Source of the DNA: JARFPW01 sp035464655
GTDB taxonomy: Bacteria; Gemmatimonadota; Gemmatimonadetes; Palauibacterales; Palauibacteraceae
NCBI GenBank assembly: GCA_035464655.1
Contig: DATHRZ010000077.1
Location: 7,625 to 71,624, forward strand
Reading direction: 5' to 3'
DNA length: 64,000 nt
Every line of letters starts with the position of its first letter. Position 1 is the first letter of the stretch. The translations under genes were made by a program, and so were the position numbers. This document shows, one piece after another, positions 1-7,365 of this stretch. The notes below the pieces were generated by a model, which was not told where the DNA came from, did not search any database, and saw only the letters and a list, made by a program, of their open reading frames with translations.

Positions 1-491
1 AGCTCGGCGGCGGGCTGCGCACGGATGCGGACATCGAGGCCTGCTTCGAGCTGGGTGTCGATCGCGTCCTCCTCGGTACGGCGGCCGTGGGCCGGCCGGG
101 CTGGCTGAGCGACGCGATCCGGCGGCACGGCTCCGAGCGGATCGCGGCCGCCGTCGACCTGCGCGGCCCACGGGTGATGATCGATGGCTGGCAACGCGGG
201 GCGCCCGCCGAGCTGACCGACGTTCTCGAGCGCCTGGAGACGGCCGGCGTCCGCACGATCGTGTTCACGGACACCGAGCGCGACGGCATGCTCGGCTCGG
301 CCGACGTGCCGCGGGCGCGCGCATTCGTCGAGGCCGGGTTCGAGACCATCGCCGCCGGCGGGGTCACGAGTTCCGATGACATCCGCCGCCTGGTCGACGT
401 CGGGGCCACCGGCGCGATCGTCGGAAGCGCCCTCTACGAGGGAAGGCTGACGGTGGCGCAGGCGATGGCCGCGGCCGGGGCCTCGTGCTGA
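1..491 (+). CDS. hisA: HisA, phosphoribosylformimino-AICAR-phosphate isomerase (5' end outside window)
   Basis: This is the C-terminal two thirds of HisA, a TIM-barrel enzyme that isomerises ProFAR to PRFAR in histidine synthesis. The reading frame is open from base 3. It shows LGGGLRT at the window edge, the loop FTDTERDGMLG that carries the catalytic Asp of the C-terminal half-barrel, and a phosphate-binding end IAAGGVTSSDDIRRL followed by GAIVGSALYEG. The TGA stop overlaps the GTG start of the next gene by 7 bases, so the two are translationally coupled. The similar HisF is ruled out here because the next gene is a clear HisF. Confidence 0.95.
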   Translation, partial: LGGGLRTDADIEACFELGVDRVLLGTAAVGRPGWLSDAIRRHGSERIAAAVDLRGPRVMIDGWQRGAPAELTDVLERLETAGVRTIVFTDTERDGMLGSADVPRARAFVEAGFETIAAGGVTSSDDIRRLVDVGATGAIVGSALYEGRLTVAQAMAAAGASC

Positions 492-1897
492 CCCGCCGTA
501 TCATTCCCTGCCTCGACGTGGCGGGCGGCCGCGTCGTGAAGGGAGTCCGCTTCGCGGGCCTGCGGGACGCGGGCGACCCGGTCGAGCTGGCGCGCGCCTA
601 TGCGGACCACGGCGCCGACGAACTCGTGTTTCTCGACATCACGGCCACGCGCGACGACGAACCGACGGCCGCCCGGCTGGCCGAGTCCGTGGCGCGCGCC
701 GTGCCGATTCCGTTCACGGTCGGTGGCGGACTGCGCAGCATCGACGACATGCGGCGGGTACTCGAGGCGGGGGCCGACAAGATCGCGATCAACACGGCGG
801 CCGTGCGGCGCCCGGAGCTCGTCACCGGGGCAGCCGAACGATTCGGTTCCCAGGCGGTGGTCGTCGCGATCGATGCCGCCAGAGCCGACAGCCCTGCAGG
901 CGCCCCCGGCGGCTGGAGCGTCCTCGTCACCGCCGCTACCGAGGCGGCGGGACTCGACGTCGTCGAGTGGGCCCGGCGGGCCGCGACGCTCGGAGCCGGC
1001 GAGCTGCTCCTCACGTCGTTCGATCGCGACGGCACGAAGGACGGCTACGACGTCGACCTGCTTCGCGCCGTGTGCTCCGCCGTGCGGATCCCCGTGATCG
1101 CCTCGGGCGGGGCGGGCGCGCCACGCCACTTCGCGGCGGCGTTCGAGGCCGGGGCGTCCGCCGCCCTGGCCGCGTCGCTGTTTCATTTCCAGGAGCTGAC
1201 GATCCCGGAACTCAAGAGGGAGCTGGAGGAACGCGGGATCCCGATACGGCCCGCTCCCGATCAGGCTCCCGAGCTGGCGTTCGACCCGAACACCGGCCTG
1301 CTGCCCGCCGTCGTGCAGGCGACCGACGGCCGGGTGCTGATGCTCGGCTGGATGAACCGGGAAGCGCTAGAGCGAACGGAGGCGAGTGGCCGGGTCACCT
1401 TCTACTCGCGCTCCCGTGAGCGCTTGTGGGAGAAGGGCGAGACCTCGGGCAACTGGCTGGAGTTCATCAGCCTGCGGGCCGACTGCGACGCCGACACCCT
1501 GCTCGTCCGCGCGCGTCCGCACGGCCCGACCTGCCACACCGGGCGCGCGAGCTGCTTCGGCGACCAGACGGAAGACGGGCTCGGGCCCGTGCTCGAAGCG
1601 CTGGAGGCGACGATCGCCCGACGCGACGAGACGCGCCCGGAAGGTTCCTACACGGCGGCACTGCTCGCGGCGGGCCGCCAGCGCATCGCGCAGAAGGTGG
1701 GGGAGGAGGGCGTCGAGGTCGCGCTCGCCGCGGCCGCCGGAAACGCGGTGTCGGGAGAGGCCGAGTCGGAAGAGACGTCGTCGGATGACCTGATCGGCGA
1801 GTCGGCCGACCTGCTGTATCACCTGCTCGTGTTGTGGCGCAGCGCCGGCGTCTCCGCCGGGGCCGTGGCGGACGCCCTCGCCGGGCGGATGCGCTGA
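485..1897 (+). CDS. hisFIE: HisF-HisI-HisE trifunctional fusion
   Basis: One 470-residue chain joins three histidine-pathway enzymes. Residues 1-255 are HisF, the cyclase subunit of imidazole glycerol phosphate synthase, with both catalytic aspartates (D11 in IPCLDV, D130 in VVAIDA) and LLTSFDRDGTKDGYD. Residues about 260-360 are HisI, PRA-CH cyclohydrolase, with LGWMNREAL and the zinc ligands of CDAD and CHTGRASCF. Residues about 365-470 are HisE, PRA-PH pyrophosphohydrolase, with QKVGEEGVEVALAA and DLIGESADLLYHLL. The GTG start overlaps the hisA stop. HisIE fusions are common; HisF fused in front of HisIE is unusual. The HisF end (ERGIPIRP) and HisI start join with almost no linker and the frame is uninterrupted. 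Confidence 0.95.
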   Translation: MLTRRIIPCLDVAGGRVVKGVRFAGLRDAGDPVELARAYADHGADELVFLDITATRDDEPTAARLAESVARAVPIPFTVGGGLRSIDDMRRVLEAGADKIAINTAAVRRPELVTGAAERFGSQAVVVAIDAARADSPAGAPGGWSVLVTAATEAAGLDVVEWARRAATLGAGELLLTSFDRDGTKDGYDVDLLRAVCSAVRIPVIASGGAGAPRHFAAAFEAGASAALAASLFHFQELTIPELKRELEERGIPIRPAPDQAPELAFDPNTGLLPAVVQATDGRVLMLGWMNREALERTEASGRVTFYSRSRERLWEKGETSGNWLEFISLRADCDADTLLVRARPHGPTCHTGRASCFGDQTEDGLGPVLEALEATIARRDETRPEGSYTAALLAAGRQRIAQKVGEEGVEVALAAAAGNAVSGEAESEETSSDDLIGESADLLYHLLVLWRSAGVSAGAVADALAGRMR

Positions 1898-1904
1898 CGC
1901 CGGC

Positions 1905-2135
1905 CTACCGCCACTTCATCCATTCGAATACGGTCTTGCAGTCGCGGCAGTAGTACTGGCCGACCGAAACGGCGGAGCCGAAGGCGGAGAACTGCTCGGT
2001 CTCGGAGCCATCGCAGAACGGGCACGGGACGGACTCCGGCATCGCGCCGCTGGGCAGCGGACGGTTCATCTCGCCGCCACGGGCTCCGGGATGGGCGGCC
2101 GTGCCGTCGCCTGCAACCGTCTCGTCGTCGTCCAT
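1905..2135 (-). CDS. Stand-alone PaaD-type zinc-ribbon protein
   Basis: This 76-residue protein has two CxxC knuckles, PCPFC near residue 38 and YYCRDC near 62, in the arrangement seen at the C-terminus of canonical PaaD (PCPFCGS, a TEQ.S.FG stretch, then YRC..C...F). The ATG overlaps the paaC TGA by one base (TGATG), so it is the last gene of the paa operon. In typical PaaD this ribbon is fused to the MIP18/DUF59 domain, which here is a separate gene four positions upstream. It probably helps assemble or activate the diiron epoxidase or deliver its Fe-S partner, but no catalytic role is visible. It ends 7 bases from the convergent hisFIE. Confidence 0.7.
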   Translation of the reverse strand: MDDDETVAGDGTAAHPGARGGEMNRPLPSGAMPESVPCPFCDGSETEQFSAFGSAVSVGQYYCRDCKTVFEWMKWR

Positions 2136-2968
2136 CAGTCCATCAGCATCGCGCGGTTCTTATCGCCGCGCACCCGCGCCAGCGTCTCGGCGTCGGGGCC
2201 GCCGTCTCCCGCCCGGCGCCGGGCGCCGTTCCACGCCGACCAGTCGAGCCCCGAGCCATCGGACTCCGGGACGTCGAGGCCGACCTCTTCGAGCAGCGGC
2301 CCCACTCGCTCGAGCCAGCGGGCCCGCTGGACGTCGGGCGACCCGTCGATCACGCCCTGGTCGGCCAGGGCCGTCCACAGCTCGCCCTCGCCGCGCCCGA
2401 ACCAGCGCAGGCAGGGCCCCAGGGCGGCAGCGTAGGCGGCACCGAGCGCGGCGCGCCCGGCGCCGGTCTCCGCCAGCCGGTTCGTCCAGCCGCGCGCGTG
2501 CTCGAAGTGGAAGCGCTCCTCGTCGAGCAGCTTGCCCATCTTGAACTGGAGCGGCGTGTAGCGGCTTTCGGTCAGGGCGGCGCACTGCACGCTGAGCGCC
2601 GTGTCGAGCAGCGCGTTCAGGGCGAGCAGCGCGGGCCAGTCCTCCGGCGGCGCGTCGAGCAACTCGACGACCAGGTACTCGTCCGCCTCGCGCTCGTGCT
2701 CGAGCGCGCCCGGATCGCGGCCGAAGTCCTTGAGCATCGCGTAGAGAATGCGCCCGTGGCCCCACTCGTCCTGCGCCATGGCGCTGCAGGCGATTCCGGC
2801 CTCGAGCGTCGGCGCGCCGAGAATCCACTCGGAGTAGCGCATGCCGAGGAGCCGCTTGTTGTCGGCCAGGGAAAGCAGCAGCGACCCGAGGGGTTCGTGG
2901 AGGTTCTCGGGCACGTCGGTCGCCGACTTCCAGCCGCCCTTCCGGGCCGTGGCCTTCGTCCCGTTCAC
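2135..2968 (-). CDS. paaC: PaaC, phenylacetyl-CoA 1,2-epoxidase structural subunit
   Basis: A ferritin-like helical protein of 277 residues. PaaC pairs with the catalytic subunit PaaA in the diiron phenylacetyl-CoA epoxidase but lacks a complete metal site. Recognisable family stretches are LADNKRLLGMRYSEW, AMAQDEWGHGRILYAML, LNALLDTALSV and LLDEERFHFEHARGW. The frame is open further upstream, but GTG at 2968 overlaps the paaB stop by GTGA and gives the normal family length, so I chose it. It lies between paaB and the zinc-ribbon gene, coupled at both ends. Confidence 0.92.
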   Translation of the reverse strand: MNGTKATARKGGWKSATDVPENLHEPLGSLLLSLADNKRLLGMRYSEWILGAPTLEAGIACSAMAQDEWGHGRILYAMLKDFGRDPGALEHEREADEYLVVELLDAPPEDWPALLALNALLDTALSVQCAALTESRYTPLQFKMGKLLDEERFHFEHARGWTNRLAETGAGRAALGAAYAAALGPCLRWFGRGEGELWTALADQGVIDGSPDVQRARWLERVGPLLEEVGLDVPESDGSGLDWSAWNGARRRAGDGGPDAETLARVRGDKNRAMLMD

Positions 2969-3201
2969 GACGTCTCCGCCGGATGGAGCGTGAACGGCGC
3001 CTCGTCGCGGTTCACCGGCTCGAACGCGTCGCGCGGCGCGACGATCATTTCGAACCACTTCGCCTCGTCGTAGGTCTGCCACGCGTACACCCGGGCGAGC
3101 GCGCCACTCGGCGCCTGCACCGTACCCACGTGCTCGAACCGGTCCTCGCGTTTCTGCCGGGCGAAGATCTCGTACAGGTGCTCGCCGCTCAGCCGACCCA
3201 T
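2965..3201 (-). CDS. paaB: PaaB, phenylacetyl-CoA 1,2-epoxidase small subunit
   Basis: A 78-residue protein of the PaaB family, a small non-catalytic subunit that bridges PaaA/PaaC heterodimers. It carries YEIFARQKREDRFEHVGTV near the N-terminus, then AWQTYDEAKWFEMIVAPRDAF. It follows paaD by 22 bases and overlaps paaC by 4. A usual PaaB is 90-95 residues, so this one is slightly short, but the conserved core is complete. Confidence 0.9.
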   Translation of the reverse strand: MGRLSGEHLYEIFARQKREDRFEHVGTVQAPSGALARVYAWQTYDEAKWFEMIVAPRDAFEPVNRDEAPFTLHPAETS

Positions 3202-3223
3202 GCCATGCCCTTTCGCCAGGTCT

Positions 3224-3697
3224 TCAAACTGCTACGCCCGCCCGCTTCAGGGCGCGGCGCCCGCGTTCGGTGATGCGTCCGGTCGTCCATGGAGGATCCC
3301 ACGTCACCTCGACGTCGACGGCCGTGATGCCGGGCTCCTCGAGCAGCCGGTCGCGAATGTCCCACTTGATGAACTCGACGCACGGGCAGGCCGAGGCCGT
3401 GAACGTGACCTGGACGCGCACGGTGTCGCCCTCGACCTCCACCCCGTAAATGAGCCCGAGATCGGGCAGTGAAATCGGAAACTCGGGATCGGCCACTTCG
3501 TGAAGGGCGCGCCACGCGGCCTCTTCGAGCGAGTCGGGCGGGCCGTCCCATTCCGGCATCTCGAGCTCGAGGTCGGGGTTCCGCCCGAACGAATCGGCCA
3601 GCACGGCGGCGAAGTTCATCCCGCGCTCACGCGGCGACTCGTAGCCCGCATCGGCCGCCGACGCGCGGCGCAGCGGAACGAGATTCGAACTGTTCAC
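3224..3697 (-). CDS. paaD: PaaD-like MIP18/DUF59 Fe-S assembly factor (lacks zinc ribbon)
   Basis: PaaD belongs to the MIP18 (DUF59) family involved in maturation of Fe-S or diiron proteins and is required for the phenylacetyl-CoA epoxidase. The domain spans roughly residues 55-145: a helix with WRALHEVADPEFP, the strand DLGLIYGVEVEGD, the conserved Cys segment FTASACPCVEFIKW and a WDPPWTTGRITERGRRAL tail. GTG at 3697 overlaps the paaA stop by GTGA; an ATG at 3619 is the alternative start and would still include the full domain. The usual C-terminal zinc ribbon is missing and is encoded separately at 1905-2135. Confidence 0.85.
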   Translation of the reverse strand: MNSSNLVPLRRASAADAGYESPRERGMNFAAVLADSFGRNPDLELEMPEWDGPPDSLEEAAWRALHEVADPEFPISLPDLGLIYGVEVEGDTVRVQVTFTASACPCVEFIKWDIRDRLLEEPGITAVDVEVTWDPPWTTGRITERGRRALKRAGVAV

Positions 3698-4632
3698 GCC
3701 GCCAGCAGCCGTTCCGTCGCCGATCGGCTGCGCCGGATCGACTCGACGAACTCTTCGTTCATCGGCCCGCGGGCTTTCCAGCGGTCCCACACCTCGTCCC
3801 AGGTGATCGGCTCGTCGTGCAGCCAAACCCGCTCGTCGGCGTCCCAGCGGCAGGGAAATTCGTACTCGAGCTCCACTTCGCCCGTTTCGGGATCGCTGTG
3901 GGCCGGCACGTCGAGACCGAGCTGCTCGCACAGCGGAACGACGGCCTTGAGCCAGGTGGCCCGGAGCTGGTCGTTGGTCATCCCCTTGAGCTTGAACTCG
4001 AGCTGCGCATTGTGGCGCTTGCGGTCGTCGGGCATCCCGAACCACTCGACGCCCATCGGGAACATCCAGTCGACGGCACGCTGCACGAGGTCGCGGCCCT
4101 CGCCGCCCGCCTCGGCCAGTCGCCGCATCCATACCTCTCCGTGCCGGAGATGGAAGTTCTCCTCCATGCCGACCTTGGTCAGAGCGCGCTTCAGCGGCCC
4201 GTAGGAGGTGTGGCGGTGAACGTCGGACAGCAGGGTGATCCCGGCGCGGTCGTACAGGCCGTTCGCGGTCACGAGCTCGGCCCAGTTCGCCAGCGGCTGG
4301 TCGAACCCGAACGGGTTCTTGAACTTGTTCGGCGGACGCTCGTACAGCAGCGCCTCGGGATCTTCGCCCAGGTCGGCCAGCAACCGGTAGGCGATGTTCG
4401 CGTGGCCGAGCTCGTCCTGGATGATCGCCGTGGCCGACACCATCGTGTTCGTCGACGGGGCGTCCTTCGCCGCCATGTAGTAGGCCGGCGCGCTGATCAG
4501 CTCCGTGTCGCCCTGCACGGTGAGCTGGATGATCAGCGCCTTCTTGTAGGTCTCGGTCATGTCGGCTTCGGATTCGACGATGAAGCCCTCCTGGACCTTG
4601 CGCATCAGCTCTTCGTCGGTGAATCGCGCCAC
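3694..4632 (-). CDS. paaA: PaaA, phenylacetyl-CoA 1,2-epoxidase catalytic subunit
   Basis: This 312-residue ferritin-like protein is the diiron oxygenase subunit that epoxidises the ring of phenylacetyl-CoA. Metal-ligand type motifs are visible in IQDELGHANIAYRLL and in MEENFHLRHGEVWMRRL, with family stretches LIIQLTVQGDTELISAPAYY and VEWFGMPDD. The GTG start lies one base after the pruA-type gene's TGA, so the epoxidase and the aldehyde dehydrogenase are co-expressed. The partner reductase PaaE is not encoded nearby. Confidence 0.93.
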   Translation of the reverse strand: MARFTDEELMRKVQEGFIVESEADMTETYKKALIIQLTVQGDTELISAPAYYMAAKDAPSTNTMVSATAIIQDELGHANIAYRLLADLGEDPEALLYERPPNKFKNPFGFDQPLANWAELVTANGLYDRAGITLLSDVHRHTSYGPLKRALTKVGMEENFHLRHGEVWMRRLAEAGGEGRDLVQRAVDWMFPMGVEWFGMPDDRKRHNAQLEFKLKGMTNDQLRATWLKAVVPLCEQLGLDVPAHSDPETGEVELEYEFPCRWDADERVWLHDEPITWDEVWDRWKARGPMNEEFVESIRRSRSATERLLAA

Positions 4633-4633
4633 G

Positions 4634-6445
4634 TCAGACCTCCTCGGGCGCCGGCTGGTCGGCCTTCTCCAGCGCGCGCGCCAGTTGTTCCTTGAGCGAA
4701 CCGCCCAATCCCTCGAGCTGCTCGCGAATGTCGCCCGCGCGGTCGCCGAATCGCTCGGCGAACTCGTCCTTGAGCTCCGCCAGCTTCCGGTCGGAACCGA
4801 GGAACGGATAGCGGTAGTCCGTCGGCGGGTCGAACGTCTCCTTGATCGTCCGGGGGGAAACCCAGCGCAGGAGGTTCAGGTGCGAGCCGGCCTTGTCGTT
4901 CGTTCCGCTGGCCCGTGCGCCGCCGAACGGCTGCTGGCCGACCACGGCCCCGGTCGGCTTGTCGGTGATGTAGAAGTTGCCCGCCGCGTCGCGCAGCCCG
5001 GCCAGCGCGTCGCGTACGGCCGCCCGGTCGGTGGCGAACACGGCGCCCGTGAGCGCGTAGGGCGAGGTTCCGTCCACCAGGCGGATCGTCTCCTCCCACT
5101 CGGCAACCGGGTAGACGTACACGGTCAGCACCGGGCCGAAGATCTCCTCGCACATGGTGGTGAACTTCGGGTCCTTCGCCACGATCACGGTCGGCTCGAC
5201 GAACCAGCCGGTCTCGTCGGAGTACTCGCCACCGATGATTACGTCGGCGTCGGGCGAGGTCTTCGCCTCGTCGATGTAGGCGGTGATCGAGCGGAAGGCC
5301 GCCTCGTCGATCACGGCGCCGAGGAAGTTGCCGAAATCGGTCGGATCTCCCATCTCGATCTCGTCGAGCTGCGCCTCCATCGTATCGCGCACGGCCGGCC
5401 ATGTCGTGTCGGGGACGTAGGCGCGCGACGCCGCGCTGCACTTCTGTCCCTGGTACTCGAAGGCGCCGCGCACCAGGGCGGTCGCCACCTGATCCGGGTC
5501 GGCGCTCTCGTGGGCGAGCACGAAGTCCTTGCCGCCCGTCTCGCCGACGAGACGCGGATAGCTGCGGTACGTCTCGAGGTTGTCTGCCACCTGCTTCCAG
5601 AGGTGCTGGAACGTGCCGGTCGAGCCCGTGAAGTGGATGCCGGCGAGATGCGGGCTCGGGACGAGCATTTCGCTGAGCTTGCGGGCGTCGGCGGGCGTGA
5701 AGTTGACCACGCCGGCCGGGAGCCCCGCGGCCTGGAGGAGCCGCATGTTGTAGTAGGACGCGAGCAGCGAAGTGTGGGCCGGCTTCCAGATCGCGACATT
5801 GCCCATGAGCGCGGGCGCGGTGCACAGGTTGCCACCGATGGAGGTGAAGTTGAACGGGGAGATCGCGTAGATGAAGCCTTCGAGGGGGCGGTAGTCCATC
5901 ATGTTCCACATACCGGGCGAGCTCTGTGGCTGCTCGGCGTAGATTCGTCGCGCGTAGTGGACGTTGAACCGCCAGAAGTCGATCAACTCGCAGGCCGCGT
6001 CGATCTCGGCCTGATGGCACGTCTTGCTCTGGCCGAGCATCGTGGCGGCGTTGAGCGTCTGGCGCCACGGACCGGCCAGCAGGTCGGCGGCGCGCAGGAG
6101 CACGGAGGCGCGGTCCTGCCAGTTCCAGTTCGCCCAGTCGGAGCGGGCGTCGAGGCAGCTCTCGATCGCCCGCTTCGCCTGCTCGGGCCCCGCTTTGTGA
6201 TAACGGGCGATGACGTGCCCGTGATCGTGCGGCATCGTCACTTCGGCCACGTCGCCGGTGAAAATGTCCTCGTCGTCGATGATCACCGGGATCTCGACGA
6301 CCTCCTGCTTCATGTCGGCGAGCTTCGCCTTGAGCTCGACGCGCTCGGGCGAGCCCGGCTCGAATCCCAGGACGGGTTCGTTGAACGGCGTCGGCGGTCG
6401 ATGGTCGCCTTCGACGGTGCGTCCGATGGATCGATCGACTGACAT
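4634..6445 (-). CDS. pruA: L-glutamate gamma-semialdehyde (P5C) dehydrogenase, PruA/ALDH4 type
   Basis: A 603-residue NAD-dependent aldehyde dehydrogenase closest in pattern to the ALDH4A1-like P5C dehydrogenases, which oxidise glutamate semialdehyde to glutamate. Visible are the cofactor region PFNFTSIGGN, GSTGTFQHLWKQV, the general base in LVGETGGKDF, the catalytic Cys in EYQGQKCSAASRAY, and EEIFGPVL. A C-terminal extension of about 60 charged residues follows. It heads the paa operon; since paaZ is absent, a role in aromatic-acid degradation instead of, or besides, proline/glutamate turnover cannot be excluded. The 26-bp motif at 6507-6532 lies 62 bases upstream of the start. Confidence 0.85.
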   Translation of the reverse strand: MSVDRSIGRTVEGDHRPPTPFNEPVLGFEPGSPERVELKAKLADMKQEVVEIPVIIDDEDIFTGDVAEVTMPHDHGHVIARYHKAGPEQAKRAIESCLDARSDWANWNWQDRASVLLRAADLLAGPWRQTLNAATMLGQSKTCHQAEIDAACELIDFWRFNVHYARRIYAEQPQSSPGMWNMMDYRPLEGFIYAISPFNFTSIGGNLCTAPALMGNVAIWKPAHTSLLASYYNMRLLQAAGLPAGVVNFTPADARKLSEMLVPSPHLAGIHFTGSTGTFQHLWKQVADNLETYRSYPRLVGETGGKDFVLAHESADPDQVATALVRGAFEYQGQKCSAASRAYVPDTTWPAVRDTMEAQLDEIEMGDPTDFGNFLGAVIDEAAFRSITAYIDEAKTSPDADVIIGGEYSDETGWFVEPTVIVAKDPKFTTMCEEIFGPVLTVYVYPVAEWEETIRLVDGTSPYALTGAVFATDRAAVRDALAGLRDAAGNFYITDKPTGAVVGQQPFGGARASGTNDKAGSHLNLLRWVSPRTIKETFDPPTDYRYPFLGSDRKLAELKDEFAERFGDRAGDIREQLEGLGGSLKEQLARALEKADQPAPEEV

Positions 6446-6506
6446 GTCTATGACTCCGTGGTACGTGGTGATCGTGTCGGAACCGGCAGTGCTCGTCCGG
6501 CGTCCT

Positions 6507-6532
6507 TCTATATGTACACATGTACGGTTAGA
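6507..6532 (-). promoter_or_regulatory. Putative operator upstream of pruA (copy 1 of a shared motif)
   Basis: The core TGTACACATGTACGG (6513-6527) is preceded by TCTA and followed by TTAGA. The same core, with the same TCTA spacing and a matching AGA tail, recurs at 54371-54396 upstream of the serine dehydratase alpha gene, in the same orientation and at nearly the same distance from the start codon (68 against 63 bases to the core). Of the 26 positions 22 are identical. This looks like a binding site for a common repressor or activator of amino-acid catabolism. The regulator is not identifiable here. Confidence 0.6.
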
Positions 6533-6729
6533 GGGAGCCCGACCCTGTCACATCCTATGCGCGAGCCGGCCCGGCGGCCACCGGATCACCGGGCTATTCG
6601 GACCGTGTGTCCGGGTAGCGAGAACTTGTGTCACCGCCGGATTTCCGGCACTTTGAGAGTTCACCCGCGCCGCTCCCCCTGGCGCCGGTGGCCGCACGAT
6701 TCACACCGCCAGATGAAGGAGATAGAGAC

Positions 6730-7365
6730 ATGCCCTACCCGTTCGAACTTCCGAAACTCGGATACGACTACGACGCGCTCGAGCCGCACATCGACGCGCG
6801 GACGATGGAAATCCACCACACGAAGCATCACCAGGGCTATACGAACAAACTGAACGCCGCCCTCGAAGGGCACGACGGCCTGCACGGCAAGTCGATCGAA
6901 GAGCTGCTCGCCGGGCTCGACGCTCTGCCGGCCGACATCCAGACGGCCGTGCGCAACAACGGCGGCGGCTACGTCAACCACCGCCTGTTCTGGCAGATCA
7001 TGACCCCGGGCGGCGCGTCGACCCCGGAGGGCGATCTCGCGGCGGCGATCGACGAGAAGTTCGGCTCGTTCGACGCCCTCAAGGAGAAGTTCTCCAGCAC
7101 CGCGGGCGGCCAGTTCGGCTCGGGCTGGGGCTGGCTCAAAGTGTCGAGCGACGGGAAGCTGAAGGTCGCCTCGACGCCCAACCAGGACAGCCCGTTGATG
7201 GCCGGCTACACGCCGATCCTCGGCGTCGACGTCTGGGAGCACGCCTATTATCTGCACTACCAGAACCGCCGGCCCGATTACATCGAGGCATGGTGGAACC
7301 TGGTGAACTGGGACGTCGTGGCACAGCAGTACGAGACGGCCAGGCGCTATGCCGCGACCGGCTGA
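6730..7365 (+). CDS. sodA: Superoxide dismutase, Mn-type (Fe/Mn family)
   Basis: A 211-residue cytoplasmic superoxide dismutase. Metal ligands are visible in EIHHTKHHQGYTNKLN (His), NHRLFWQIM (His) and DVWEHAYYLHYQNRR (Asp and His). The Gln in TPNQDSPLM is in the position typical of manganese enzymes, so Mn or cambialistic use is likely. ATG 6730 is preceded by AAGGAG (6717-6722); in-frame sequence upstream to 6628 lacks homology and is excluded. There is no signal peptide. The 3' end overlaps the next gene by 17 bases. Confidence 0.95.
   Translation: MPYPFELPKLGYDYDALEPHIDARTMEIHHTKHHQGYTNKLNAALEGHDGLHGKSIEELLAGLDALPADIQTAVRNNGGGYVNHRLFWQIMTPGGASTPEGDLAAAIDEKFGSFDALKEKFSSTAGGQFGSGWGWLKVSSDGKLKVASTPNQDSPLMAGYTPILGVDVWEHAYYLHYQNRRPDYIEAWWNLVNWDVVAQQYETARRYAATG

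Noticed and set aside
4559..6442. A 627-residue open frame antisense to pruA
   Set aside because: It is the shadow of pruA in G+C-rich sequence: Arg/Val/Gly-rich, no domain pattern, and it fully overlaps a well-supported gene.
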